A DNA stretch of 64,000 bases from Olavius sp. associated proteobacterium Delta 1 (GTDB lineage Bacteria > Desulfobacterota > Desulfobacteria > Desulfobacterales > JAFDCJ01), in the NCBI GenBank assembly GCA_902749685.1, contig CACVKW010000871.1:87827-151826 (forward strand), given 5' to 3'. A program made the position numbers and the translations under genes. The stretch's first letter is position 1. Each line of letters starts with the position of its first letter. Below the pieces are notes generated by a model that did no database searches, was not told where the DNA came from, and was given only the letters and a program-made list of their open reading frames with translations. Of the stretch, positions 1 through 8,814 are shown one piece after another.

Positions 1-66
1 ACCGCCATCAGGAATGAGTAACGAGGACTGAGGACTAAGTTAAAGAGAATTCGGGCGATGGAAACA

Positions 67-186
67 GCGAACCGCAGAATTACGAAGGATGGTAACGCTA
101 CGCTCTATCTTTTTTATAAAATAGAAAGAATTCATTTTTTCGACATTCGAAATTCAGTATTCGATATTCGATATTCGCTTTTTTAT
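67..186. repeat. Dispersed inverted-repeat element, copy A
   Basis: One of three copies of an intergenic element in this window (others at 2197-2336 and 19758-19880). It begins GCGAACCGCAGAA and ends ATTCGCTTTTTTAT. The end arms are imperfect inverted repeats: the reverse complement of the right arm reads GCGAATATCGAATATCGAA and matches the left arm apart from a few central bases. The middle carries CGCTCTATCTTTTT and AAAATAGA, also shared by the copies. The T-run after the stem resembles an intrinsic terminator. The rest of 1-297 holds no recognisable gene. Confidence 0.8.
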
Positions 187-297
187 AAATCCGCAATGCC
201 GAAGTCTCTTTTTCTATTAAAATAGCTGCTTCCGTGACCAGCGGCTGGACTGACACCTGACACCTAACCTTATAATTTCTTTATCTTGAACTTACTC

Positions 298-2121
298 ATG
301 AATCCAGAATCTGATATGCAGGAAAAACTGAACCGGGTCTCCAACGAACCTGGTGTTTATTTGATGAAAGATTCAGTCGGAGCGGTCATCTATGTCGGCA
401 AGGCCCGCAATTTAAAAAAACGGCTGGCTTCCTATTTCAAGAATTCCGGGCAGCTAGATATTAAAGTTAACATTTTAGTCAATAAGATAAAAGATTTTGA
501 GACCGTCATTACCCGCACCGAGAAAGAAGCGCTGATTCTGGAGTCCAACCTCATCAAACGACATAAGCCGCGATATAATGTTGTGCTAAAAGACGATAAG
601 CGCTATCCATCGCTGCGAATTGATCTGAATGAGGACTATCCTAATTTCTCAATCGTTAGAAAGATCGGCCAGGATGACGCTTTGTATTTTGGCCCATTCG
701 CGTCGGCCTACGCCGTGCGGGAAACCCTTCGGATCATCAACAAAACTTTCAAACTTCGCAAGTGCAAAGCCAAGGATTTTAGAACCAGAACCCGGCCCTG
801 TCTCCACTGCCAGATGGAAGGCTGCCTGGCCCCATGCTGTCTCGATGTCGATCCTGCCGTATATCAGGAACAGGTCAATGAAGCCATTCTGTTTTTAAGG
901 GGAAGAACACCGAATCTCATCCGCAAAGTCAAAAATCAGATGGCGGCTTGCGCCCGGGCCCAGGAATTTGAAAGAGCCGCCCGGTTAAGAGATAAGATCT
1001 ATTCCCTGGAGCGGACGGTCGAAAAACAAATCGCGGTAACAACGGATTTTAAAGACAGAGACGTTTTTGCCATTGCCAGGGCGACGGAATGCTCGGTGAT
1101 CACGGTATTATCCGTACGAGGCGGTTTTCTTACCGGAACGCGCCATTACGATTTTTCAGAGATCATATCCACCGGACCGGAAATGGTCGCGACCTTCATA
1201 CGGCAGTATTATGAGCGGCACGCGTTTGTTCCCGATGAGTTGTTGATCTCGGTCGATTTGGCGGATGCCGATTTGACCGAAGAATGGCTGCGCAGCGCCA
1301 AAGAGAAGAAGGTCACCATCCTGCGGCCCAAGCGGGGAGAAAAAGTACATCTGGTGAATTTAGCCGAACACAATGCGCAAAATGAGCTAAAAAACCTGAT
1401 TGCTTCACGTTCCGCCGAAATGGATTTGCTTTTACGACTGCAAAAGAAACTTAAAATGAGCAAATTGCCGCAACGAATTGAATGTTTCGACAATTCCAAT
1501 ATCTCCGGTACGGAACCCGTGGCAGGCATGGTGGTATTCGAAGAGGCCCGGGCCAAAAAGGCATTATATCGAAGATATCGTATCCGAACTGTCCGTAAAC
1601 ATGATGATTATGCCTATATGAAAGAGGTGCTGGCAAGGCGTTTTGGGAAAAATGAAGCTTCCAAACCCTATCCGGATCTGTTAATGGTGGACGGCGGCAA
1701 GGGACAGCTCAATATCGCACTGGCGGTAATTAAAGATTTGAACCTCTCGGAAGAATTTGAGCTAATCGGCATCGCAAAAAAGGATGAGACAAAAGGCGAG
1801 ACCCGCGATAAAATTTTCAAGCCGGCCAGAGCCAATCCGTTGGGGTTCGGCCGGGAAGGGGACCTGCTGTTGTTTCTGCAACGAATAAGAGATGAGGCCC
1901 ACCGTTTCGCGATTGGCTATCACCGCAAACGACGCAAAAAAAGATCCTTACAATCCGCTCTTGATTCTATCCCCGGTGTCGGCAAAAAAAGAAAGGCGAT
2001 CCTGTTGCAGCATTTTAGAAGCATAAAAAATATCCGGGCAGCGGATCTCGAACAAATATGCACACTGCCCGGATTCAATCGCAAAGTCGCCGAATCAGTC
2101 CAGAAGGCGTTGGCCGATTGA
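298..2121 (+). CDS. uvrC: Excinuclease ABC subunit C
   Basis: UvrC makes the dual incisions of nucleotide excision repair with UvrA and UvrB in the cytoplasm. The protein (607 aa, normal family length) shows the N-terminal GIY-YIG nuclease (GVYLMKD...IYVGKARNLKKRL, about residues 20-45), a UVR motif near residues 215-245 (EFERAARLRDKI), the RNase H-like endonuclease half (CFDNSNISGT near 400, DGGKGQLN near 462, DEAHRFAI) and a C-terminal helix-hairpin-helix pair (SIPGVGKKRKAILL). Start: an in-frame TTG lies at 286 and ATGs at 298 and 316. Family N-termini resemble MQEKL..., so 316 is also plausible; no clear ribosome site decides. It stands alone, convergent with mdh across a repeat element. 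Confidence 0.96.
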   Translation: MNPESDMQEKLNRVSNEPGVYLMKDSVGAVIYVGKARNLKKRLASYFKNSGQLDIKVNILVNKIKDFETVITRTEKEALILESNLIKRHKPRYNVVLKDDKRYPSLRIDLNEDYPNFSIVRKIGQDDALYFGPFASAYAVRETLRIINKTFKLRKCKAKDFRTRTRPCLHCQMEGCLAPCCLDVDPAVYQEQVNEAILFLRGRTPNLIRKVKNQMAACARAQEFERAARLRDKIYSLERTVEKQIAVTTDFKDRDVFAIARATECSVITVLSVRGGFLTGTRHYDFSEIISTGPEMVATFIRQYYERHAFVPDELLISVDLADADLTEEWLRSAKEKKVTILRPKRGEKVHLVNLAEHNAQNELKNLIASRSAEMDLLLRLQKKLKMSKLPQRIECFDNSNISGTEPVAGMVVFEEARAKKALYRRYRIRTVRKHDDYAYMKEVLARRFGKNEASKPYPDLLMVDGGKGQLNIALAVIKDLNLSEEFELIGIAKKDETKGETRDKIFKPARANPLGFGREGDLLLFLQRIRDEAHRFAIGYHRKRRKKRSLQSALDSIPGVGKKRKAILLQHFRSIKNIRAADLEQICTLPGFNRKVAESVQKALAD

Positions 2122-2196
2122 ATCAATCAGGTTTTTAACTGCTGATTACAATGGTGCTGCTGAGGAATCAGAAATGAGAGCAAAAGCGCTGGTAAA

Positions 2197-2336
2197 GCGA
2201 ACCGCAGAACATCGAATATCGAACCGCAGAATATCGAAGGATGGAATCGCTGCGCTCTACCTTTTTAAAAATAGACAGGATACATTCCTTCGACATTCGA
2301 TATTCATGATTCGATATTCGAAATTCGCTTTTTTAT
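2197..2336. repeat. Dispersed inverted-repeat element, copy B
   Basis: Second copy of the GCGAACCGCAGAA ... ATTCGCTTTTTTAT element. The left arm is partly duplicated here (GAACCGCAGAA occurs twice, 2200 and 2221). It lies exactly between the stops of two convergent genes, uvrC (+) and mdh (-), and its stem plus T-run could end transcription from the plus strand. No gene is seen in the 249-bp gap. Confidence 0.8.
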
Positions 2337-2370
2337 CCAGGCATGAAACTCCGTTAACCCAAAATAGAAA

Positions 2371-3303
2371 CTATCCCAAAGTCTTCAACAGGTCCTTGAG
2401 CTCCTGTACGGCAGCCGCTGACTTTTGCAGGGCCTGATTCTCCGCATCGGTCAGCGTAATTTCTATAATTTCCTCTGCGCCCTTGGCCCCCAATTTTACA
2501 GGCACGCCAATGAAAAGATCCTGTATGCCATATTCCCCCTGGAGATAAGCGGCGCAAGGAAGAATTTTCTTTTTATCTTTCAGGATCGATTCCGCCATTT
2601 CTACTGCGGCGGAGGCTGGCGCATAAAAAGCGCTTCCGGTCTTTAAAAGTCCGACGATCTCCGCACCGCCGTTACGGGTTCTGTCCACCAGGGCATCGAT
2701 CCGTTCCTGAGCCAGCAATTCGGTGATGGGAATACCGGCTACCGTGGAGTAGCGGGGCAGCGGCACCATGGTATCGCCATGGCCTCCGAGGACAAAGGCA
2801 TGGGTGTTTTCAACCGAAACATTCAGTTCCATGGCAATAAATGCTCTGAATCGAGCCGAATCCAACACACCGGCCATACCAATGACTCTTTCTTTGGGAA
2901 ATCCACAGGCATCAAAAGCGACATGGCACATGGCATCCAGCGGGTTGCTGACGACAATTATTATGGCCTCAGGAGACCGAGAGGCCACTTCTTTCGTAAC
3001 ATTACCGACAATTCCGGCGTTGGTGCTAATAAGATCGTCCCGGCTCATGCCGGGCTTTCGCGGTATGCCTGCGGTAATAATCACGATATCAGATTGAGTC
3101 GTGCCGTCATAGGTGTTGGCCCCCGTGACACGGGAGTCATGTTTTTCGATGGCGGCTGCCTGGGTCAGGTCAAGGGCCTTGCCCTGAGGAACTCCTTCGA
3201 CAATATCCACCAACACTACATCGCATAGTTGTTTTTCAGCCAGTCGCTGGGCTGCCGTTGCGCCAACATTTCCGGCACCGATCACGGTAACTTTTTTGTC
3301 CAT
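2371..3303 (-). CDS. mdh: Malate dehydrogenase (NAD)
   Basis: Interconverts malate and oxaloacetate with NAD in central carbon metabolism. The 310-aa product has the Rossmann GAGNVG at 9-14 with Asp33 after the second strand (NAD preference), substrate arginines in PRKPGMSR (Arg82, Arg88) typical of malate rather than lactate specificity, Asp148/Arg151 and the catalytic His175 in GGHGDT. It belongs to the LDH-like (type 3) MDH group. An in-frame start 15 codons upstream exists, but a strong GGAGGAG site (plus-strand ctcctcc at 3310-3316) fits the ATG at 3303. Monocistronic; its end faces uvrC. Confidence 0.95.
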   Translation of the reverse strand: MDKKVTVIGAGNVGATAAQRLAEKQLCDVVLVDIVEGVPQGKALDLTQAAAIEKHDSRVTGANTYDGTTQSDIVIITAGIPRKPGMSRDDLISTNAGIVGNVTKEVASRSPEAIIIVVSNPLDAMCHVAFDACGFPKERVIGMAGVLDSARFRAFIAMELNVSVENTHAFVLGGHGDTMVPLPRYSTVAGIPITELLAQERIDALVDRTRNGGAEIVGLLKTGSAFYAPASAAVEMAESILKDKKKILPCAAYLQGEYGIQDLFIGVPVKLGAKGAEEIIEITLTDAENQALQKSAAAVQELKDLLKTLG

Positions 3304-3611
3304 GACGATCTCCTCCTGTACTAGTGGGTTTTCATCCGTAAACAGCATCTTTGGATCTATGATGGAGCCACCATTTTCGAATGGATAAAGATAAGTTTAC
3401 CAGTTATAAATAAAGTATTTTCTCAAAAAGCCGAAAAGAAAGATATTTAACATTTTTATTATATTGTCAACCCAATTTATATGATCTCCACTTCTTGACA
3501 GAAGACCTAAAAATAGGATAAGTAATTTTAGATAACCACAATATTCAATTTGTCTTTCGATCCGGGCGTGATTGTGATATGATAAGTTGTTGTATTTAAG
3601 AGTTAATTCAG
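3304..3611. other. Intergenic region between divergent mdh and GTPase operon
   Basis: A 308-bp AT-rich gap between divergently transcribed genes, expected to hold both promoters. A TTGACA hexamer lies at 3495-3500 on the plus strand, but no good -10 hexamer follows at the right distance. No open frame or repeat is convincing. Confidence 0.4.
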
Positions 3612-4226
3612 ATGGCGATTGTCAATTTAAAGAAAAGACAAATAGAGTGTAAGATCGTTTACTACGGGCCTGCCCGCTGCGGTAAAACGACTAACCTTGA
3701 ATATATTCACAAGGCGTTTAAAAAGCAAGTGAGAGGGGAAATGGTCTCCATCAACACGGATGGCGACCGAACCCTTTTCTTTGACTTTTTACCCCTAGAG
3801 CTCGGCAAGCTTATGGGTTGTGATGTTCGGGTTCAGTTATATACCGTACCCGGACAGGTGCGATATTCGTCGACTCGAAAGCTGGTTTTAAGAGGGGCGG
3901 ACGGCATTATATTTGTGGCAGATTCACTTGAGGTGCGGCGTGAAAAGAACATGCTGGCGTTAAAGGACCTTCAGCAAAACCTAAATGGTTATAATATCAG
4001 TATATTTGAATTACCTCTGGTGATGCAATTCAATAAAAGAGATCTGACGGATGCCAATATTAAGCTCATGCCGGTCGAAAAAATGCAACAAGATCTGAAT
4101 CGACAATTAAAGGTTCCCGCTTTGCCGGGCAGTGCCCTGGCAGGCAACGGCGTCGGTAAAACCCTTAATACCTGTCTGAAACTGGTATTAAAAGCACTTC
4201 AAAAAGAACTGAACCTGGGTGGATAA
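3612..4226 (+). CDS. MglA-like small Ras-family GTPase
   Basis: A bacterial small GTPase of the MglA group, which sets cell polarity and motility direction in Myxococcus. The 204-aa protein has the P-loop GPARCGKTT at 19-27, the switch-II motif TVPGQ at 78-82 (MglA-type TVPG instead of the DTAG of most Ras proteins), NKRD at 141-144 for guanine binding, and a SALAGNGV stretch where G5 is expected. There is no adjacent MglB/roadblock gene; instead a PATAN/cNMP-binding protein starts 9 bp downstream and a PilZ protein follows, so the three probably form one signalling operon. Cellular function here is unknown. Confidence 0.88.
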   Translation: MAIVNLKKRQIECKIVYYGPARCGKTTNLEYIHKAFKKQVRGEMVSINTDGDRTLFFDFLPLELGKLMGCDVRVQLYTVPGQVRYSSTRKLVLRGADGIIFVADSLEVRREKNMLALKDLQQNLNGYNISIFELPLVMQFNKRDLTDANIKLMPVEKMQQDLNRQLKVPALPGSALAGNGVGKTLNTCLKLVLKALQKELNLGG

Positions 4227-4235
4227 TTTCTAAAA

Positions 4236-5420
4236 ATGGCTCGCAGTGTCGCATTTGCAGGTAATTTGAGTTTTCTTAATTTGGGAGAGCTTTTGCAGCT
4301 TCTCGGCACGTCGTCCGGCACCGGAATCGTGCAAATAACGAGCAATTACGCTTCCCAGCAGGCTATTATTTACTTTGAAAAAGGCAATCCGATTAATGCG
4401 GCCAATGGTTCCAAAACCGGAATTGAAGCGTTGTTTTCCCTGTTCGGCTGGAAAGATGGGCAATTCGAATTCATCCAGGACACTGTTACCTGTGAAAAAG
4501 TAATTCAAAAAAGCCGGATGGAAATTATTCTGGACGGCCTGCGGATGTTGGACGAAGGCCAGGTGGAAGTGCTGGGACCGGCTGATGGTGCTTCAGAGCC
4601 ATCAGAACCGGTGGCAAAATCAGGTTCGTTACCACTATTAAAGGGGCCTCTGGTCGACTATTCATTTGTGGTTGACGAGGAGGGCTTTTATGACGGTGAT
4701 GAAATCGTACACGAAGGCAACCATGGAAACTGGATATGGGTGATCCTGGAAGGCTTTGCCGAAATCAGTAAAGACACGCCCAAGGGTAAGTTAAAGCTGC
4801 TCAGAATCGGAGATGGTGCCTTTTTGGGCAGCGTTGCATCACTGTTAAAGGGGGATAATGTTCGTAGCGCCACCGCGACCGCGGACGGCAACGTACAACT
4901 CGGCATGCTGGACGCCCAATTGATGTCAAGTGAACTGGCGAATTGTTCCCTGGAATACCGGGAGTTTGTCGAGAGCCTTGATGATCGGTTGAAGCGAGTC
5001 ACCAACATGACCGTCGAAATATTTTCTGAGAATCAAAAGCTGGCCGGGTTCATTCAGGGCAAAAAAACGCTAATCAAGCAAGGGCAAGTTGAAAATCGAT
5101 TGTTTCGCATTCGTTCCGGAGATGCTTATGTGGCCCGGGAGAGTGATGTTGGTATTGTACCCGTTGCCCATCTTGAAGCGGGTGATTTTTTTGGTCATGT
5201 GCCCTTCCTGGATATGGGCCAGGAGCCCTATTCGGCATCAGTTTTTGCATCCCAGGATCTCAAATTAAGCGCCCTGGATCCGAAAGCTTTACAGGCAGAT
5301 CATGAGAAGCTTTCGTCTACGCTGCAGAATATATTAGCGCATCTGGCTACCAGCATATCCGTGACAACACTGATCGCTACAGATTATTACAAGAAATTAT
5401 TTTCCAAGACATCGACTTAA
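4236..5420 (+). CDS. PATAN (DUF4388) protein with two cyclic-nucleotide-binding-like domains
   Basis: A 394-aa soluble regulator. Residues 1-85 match the DUF4388/PATAN pattern (GNLSFLNLGELLQLL near 9, then IYFEKGNPINA and ALFSLFGWKDGQFEF). Two CNMP-binding-like beta-barrels follow, about 135-225 (DGDEIVHEGNHGNWIWVILEG ends the first strands; LLRIGDGAFLGSVASLL is the hinge loop) and 262-372 (LIKQGQVENRLFRIRSG, LEAGDFFGHVPFL). Neither hinge has the canonical phosphate-binding Arg pattern clearly, so ligand binding is uncertain. PATAN proteins often accompany small GTPases; the position 9 bp after an MglA-like GTPase supports joint action as effector or regulator. Confidence 0.8.
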   Translation: MARSVAFAGNLSFLNLGELLQLLGTSSGTGIVQITSNYASQQAIIYFEKGNPINAANGSKTGIEALFSLFGWKDGQFEFIQDTVTCEKVIQKSRMEIILDGLRMLDEGQVEVLGPADGASEPSEPVAKSGSLPLLKGPLVDYSFVVDEEGFYDGDEIVHEGNHGNWIWVILEGFAEISKDTPKGKLKLLRIGDGAFLGSVASLLKGDNVRSATATADGNVQLGMLDAQLMSSELANCSLEYREFVESLDDRLKRVTNMTVEIFSENQKLAGFIQGKKTLIKQGQVENRLFRIRSGDAYVARESDVGIVPVAHLEAGDFFGHVPFLDMGQEPYSASVFASQDLKLSALDPKALQADHEKLSSTLQNILAHLATSISVTTLIATDYYKKLFSKTST

Positions 5421-5456
5421 TTTAAGTTAACCCTTAGCCCCAAAAAAGTAACTGCC

Positions 5457-5801
5457 ATGAATTCTGAAAACAAAAGGAAACACGAACGTATCCAGTCACT
5501 CAATTTGTCATACATTTGTCTTGATGAAGACAATAATATCGTCAAACAGGGTATGGGCCGAACTTTGAATATCTCCGAGTCGGGGATTTTGCTGGAAACC
5601 CATTTCCCGATCGAACCCAATCACACAATCCAGTTGACCATCAGTCTGGAAGAAGACCTGCTGGATATCAAGGGTAAACCGGTTCATGTCCAATCAATTG
5701 ATGGGGGAAAATACCATATCGGAATCCAGTTTGTTGATCTGGATACAAGTGCAAGCAATATCTTGCAGAATTATATCAGTGTCGACGGAACCAAGAAATA
5801 G
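5457..5801 (+). CDS. PilZ domain protein
   Basis: A 114-aa single-domain PilZ protein, the common c-di-GMP receptor. Both signature motifs are visible: RxxxR at Arg7-Arg11 (RKHER) and N/DxSxxG at Asn38-Gly43 (NISESG). It starts 36 bp after the PATAN/cNMP protein and 56 bp before purC. Likely to couple c-di-GMP level to the upstream GTPase module; that link is inferred only from gene order. The start ATG at 5457 begins the domain directly, so little room exists for an alternative. Confidence 0.88.
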   Translation: MNSENKRKHERIQSLNLSYICLDEDNNIVKQGMGRTLNISESGILLETHFPIEPNHTIQLTISLEEDLLDIKGKPVHVQSIDGGKYHIGIQFVDLDTSASNILQNYISVDGTKK

Positions 5802-5857
5802 TCGAAGGTGAAAGAGGGCCAATTACCGCCTTTAAGGAATTGAAAGGATTAGAATTA

Positions 5858-6754
5858 ATGAATGCACCTGTCAGTCAAACGGATTTTCAGGATTTAAATC
5901 TGCTCAAAAGGGGAAAAGTCAGGGATATCTACGATCTCGGTGAAAATTTATTAATGGTGGCAACCGATCGAATTTCAGCTTTCGATGTCGTCATGCCGGA
6001 TCCTATTCCGGACAAGGGAATCATCCTGACTCAGATTTCGCTTTACTGGTTTGAAATCATGAAGCCAATTATTCAAAATCATATGATTTCCACCGACGTA
6101 AGTGACTTTCCGGCTGTCTGCCAACCCTATGCGGATACTTTGCGCGGTCGTAGTATGCTGGTAAAGAAAACGGAACCATTGCCGATTGAATGTGTGGTTA
6201 GAGGATATATATCCGGTTCAGGCTGGAAATCGTACCAGGAATCACAGACGGTTTGCGGCATAGCCTTGCCGCCCGGTTTGAAGGAATCCGACCAACTGGC
6301 GGAACCGATTTTTACACCTTCGACCAAGGAAGAACTCGGTGCCCATGACATTAATATCGATTTTGAAGAGACTGTCAAAAGAATCGGGCATGATTTGGCT
6401 TCAAAAGTCAAAGAGTTGAGCCTTGCCATTTACAAAAATGGTGCTGAAATGGCCTCTGAAAAAGCCATTATAATCGCCGACACCAAATTCGAATTTGGAC
6501 AGATAGGCAACGAACTGATACTCATCGATGAGGTTTTAACGCCGGATTCCTCTCGGTTTTGGCCCAAAGATACCTATAGTCCCGGTGGATCACAGCAAAG
6601 CTTTGACAAACAATATGTCAGAGATCATCTGATATCCATTAACTATAACAGGCAACCGCCGGGGCCGGCGCTACCTGAAGACATCATTCGTAATACGCGC
6701 AAAAAATATCTGGAAGCGCTCACCCAACTCACCGGAGACAGCCACGGACTATAA
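5858..6754 (+). CDS. purC: Phosphoribosylaminoimidazole-succinocarboxamide synthase
   Basis: SAICAR synthetase of purine biosynthesis, joining CAIR and aspartate with ATP. The 298-aa form has KRGKVRDIYDLG near the N-terminus (ATP-binding loop), ATDRISAFD, and the signature RGYISGSGWKSY; TKFEFG and DEVLTPDSSR complete the active site. A TTG at 5840 extends the frame, but AGGA at 5845-5848 fits the ATG at 5858. It may be co-transcribed with the upstream PilZ gene. Downstream is a low-complexity repeat region (6755-6878). Confidence 0.96.
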   Translation: MNAPVSQTDFQDLNLLKRGKVRDIYDLGENLLMVATDRISAFDVVMPDPIPDKGIILTQISLYWFEIMKPIIQNHMISTDVSDFPAVCQPYADTLRGRSMLVKKTEPLPIECVVRGYISGSGWKSYQESQTVCGIALPPGLKESDQLAEPIFTPSTKEELGAHDINIDFEETVKRIGHDLASKVKELSLAIYKNGAEMASEKAIIIADTKFEFGQIGNELILIDEVLTPDSSRFWPKDTYSPGGSQQSFDKQYVRDHLISINYNRQPPGPALPEDIIRNTRKKYLEALTQLTGDSHGL

Positions 6755-6878
6755 TTGAATATTTTCGATTGAATATTTAATGTCCGCCTACGCCGATCAA
6801 TCTAAAAAAACCTAGCAAAAAATGATGAAGCGAAGCGACTTCCATAAATATTCGATATTCAATTTTCAATAGTCAATT
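6755..6878. repeat. AT-rich low-complexity inverted repeat (ATTCGATATTCAATTTTC family)
   Basis: The ends of this gap are imperfect inverted repeats: ATTGAATATTTTCGATTGAAT on the left, ATATTCGATATTCAATTTTC on the right. The inner segment GCGAAGCGACTTCCATAAAT recurs almost unchanged at 16530-16550 (GCAAAGCGACATCCATAAAT), so this is a dispersed intergenic element related in composition to the larger repeat copies A-C. Confidence 0.6.
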
Positions 6879-6884
6879 AGACAA

Positions 6885-7886
6885 ATGGCGCCGCTACCGA
6901 TTCAACCAGCACAATATCAAACGGTCCCCCTGACTCGCATTAACCTCCAAAATGATGACTTTCGAATCACCACCTGCGAAGATGTCGAAGATCTGCTGGC
7001 CTCCATACAGCATGCCGGCCTCATATCGCCACCGTTATTGATCAAACAATCTTCCGCATATACGATCGTCAGCGGATTTCGCCGCGTTGCTGCCTGCCGG
7101 AAATTGGGCTGGAGTGAGATCATCGCCCGCATCCTGGAACCCGAGTTCAATCATCTCGCCTGTTTGCGGCTTGCCATTGCGGACAATGCACTTCAAAGAC
7201 CTCTCAACTTGATTGAAACATCCCGGGCCTTTCAAAAACTGTCGTCGTTTTCAGGAAGTCTCAAACAATTGGCTGAGACCGCATCAAAATGCGGCTTGCC
7301 CACAAATCACTCGATTATCAACAAAATTAAAGGCCTTTGCCGGCTGCCGCTGCCCCTTCAAAACAGTATCCTGAATGATACAATTTCGTTGAGCATGGCC
7401 AACGAACTGGCAATGCTGGAGCCGGATACCGCCGTTGATCTTGCCCGACTTTTTGAGCAGCTAAACCTAAGCCTCAACAAACAAAGAGAGATCGTCACAC
7501 TGATCGGTGAGATCGCTCGCCGTGAAGATATTTCAATCCGGCAGGTGTTGGCTTTTGAAGCATTTCAACATATTTTAACGGATGGAGATCTTGACCGTGG
7601 ACAAAAAGGACGAAAAATCCGCTCTTTTTTGCGTCAGCGGCGCTTTCCCCGGATTGTAAAAGCTGAACAATATTATAATACCCATATAAAAAAATTGAAG
7701 CTTAACCATGAGATTAAATTAATCCCTCCCAAAGAATTTGAAGGAACCACCTATACGCTGAATTTGAATTTCACGAGTCTCACCCATCTCAAAACGATTC
7801 AATCGATGTTGGACGAAATTCTTCAACACGCCAGTTTCAAAAAGATTGTCGAAGACAAGGATCCTCATTCAGACAAAGGCGATTAG
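6885..7886 (+). CDS. ParB/Spo0J-like nuclease-domain protein
   Basis: A 333-aa protein with an N-terminal ParB-type CTP-binding/nuclease fold: VPLTRINL at 14-21, DVEDLLASIQHAGLISPPLLI, and the box GFRRVAAC at 64-71 (cf. GERRxRA). The middle contains a helix-rich segment that could be the HTH KorB-like domain. It is not beside parA, and the box and spacing differ from chromosome-partitioning ParB, so a role in segregation is not implied. The C-terminal 80 residues (IKKLKLNHEIKLIPP...) are unrecognised. No partner gene: purC is upstream beyond a repeat, a TetR gene downstream. Confidence 0.75.
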   Translation: MAPLPIQPAQYQTVPLTRINLQNDDFRITTCEDVEDLLASIQHAGLISPPLLIKQSSAYTIVSGFRRVAACRKLGWSEIIARILEPEFNHLACLRLAIADNALQRPLNLIETSRAFQKLSSFSGSLKQLAETASKCGLPTNHSIINKIKGLCRLPLPLQNSILNDTISLSMANELAMLEPDTAVDLARLFEQLNLSLNKQREIVTLIGEIARREDISIRQVLAFEAFQHILTDGDLDRGQKGRKIRSFLRQRRFPRIVKAEQYYNTHIKKLKLNHEIKLIPPKEFEGTTYTLNLNFTSLTHLKTIQSMLDEILQHASFKKIVEDKDPHSDKGD

Positions 7887-8010
7887 AAAACACCTGAATT
7901 TCGCACGGATTCTAACCAACGATGAATATGGGGGTATATCCGTAATTTATCCGAAGCGAAGTTTGCTGTAAAAATTCAGGTATCCGTTATTTTTTTAAGT
8001 CGATTATTAC

Positions 8011-8038
8011 TTGACAAACAAATCCCAACAATTATAGA
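8011..8038 (+). promoter_or_regulatory. Sigma-70-type promoter for the TetR gene
   Basis: TTGACA at 8011-8016 and TATAGA at 8033-8038 are separated by 16 bp. The start codon of the TetR gene is at 8072, giving a short leader. Confidence 0.6.
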
Positions 8039-8071
8039 GAAGACCATGAAATAAATTATCTTCAGAAGATT

Positions 8072-8700
8072 ATGGGAATACAGGAGCGAAAACAACGAGA
8101 GCGTGAAAGAAGACGCCAACAGATTATCGTAGCGGCCAAACGGGTGTTTTCTGAAAAAGGTTTCTCAAAATCCACCATGGAGGACATCGCCCGCGAGGCT
8201 GAATTAAGTCCCGGAACGCTATATCTGTATTTTAAGAATAAAGACGATTTATATGCCTCTTTATCCTTACGAATATTACAATATTTAAATATCAGGCTGG
8301 AGGATGTCAAAAAGGAAAAAGATATTGACCCCCGAAAAAAATAGCCGCGATCAAAGAAGCTTTATATGATGTCTACCAGTTTGATCCCATGATACTGATC
8401 AACATGTTCCACCTTCAATCCAGTGAAACCCTAAAAAATTTATCTTCCCCCCTCCTTGAAAATATCACGGAGCTTTCCCGCAACTCACTGAGCGTCCTGG
8501 CCGAAGTATTTAAGGATGGTGCCGGCCGGGATGACTATTTAGATAACAATCCCACAGCCGTTGCCGATATCATCTGGTCGCTGTTTACCGGCGTTGTTCT
8601 CTGGGAAGAGAGCAAACGCATGATTGATGACGAAAAAAATTTTTTAAAACAAACGCTTGACGTTGCTTTTGAAATATTTGCCCGCGGCGTAACCAAATAA
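8072..8700 (+). pseudogene. TetR/AcrR-family regulator split by a -1 frameshift
   Basis: The first frame (8072-8344) encodes the full TetR helix-turn-helix (FSEKGFSKSTMEDIAREAEL, then LSPGTLYLYFKNKDDLY). It stops at TAG 8342-8344. The ligand-binding half continues in the -1 frame from ATA at 8341 (IAAIKEALYDVYQFDP...) to the stop at 8698-8700. The shift lies in an A7 run (8335-8341) that reads A_AAA_AAA in the zero frame and is followed at once by the stop. Joining the frames gives about 210 aa, normal for the family. It may be a genuine mutation, a homopolymer sequencing error, or programmed slippage. No target operon adjoins directly; an SPL-like gene follows. Confidence 0.75.
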
Positions 8701-8814
8701 TTCCGGCTAATCAGCTATAATTCACCGTTGCATTATTACTGTATATCTGTAATCTGTAACCTTTGGACTTTGAACCCTAACCTTGGAACCAATTGTTTAT
8801 GTTATAACAATCCT
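8701..8814. repeat. Low-complexity intergenic words
   Basis: The gap contains short near-tandem words (CTGTATATCTGTAATCTGTAA, TTTGGACTTTGAACCCTAACC) like those before uvrC (TGACACCTGACACCTAACC, 250-269). No gene or terminator is evident. Confidence 0.4.

Noticed and set aside
6885..7886. Chromosome-partitioning parAB/origin region
   Set aside because: Only a ParB-like protein is present; no parA, gidA/gidB, dnaA or parS-like site was recognised around it.
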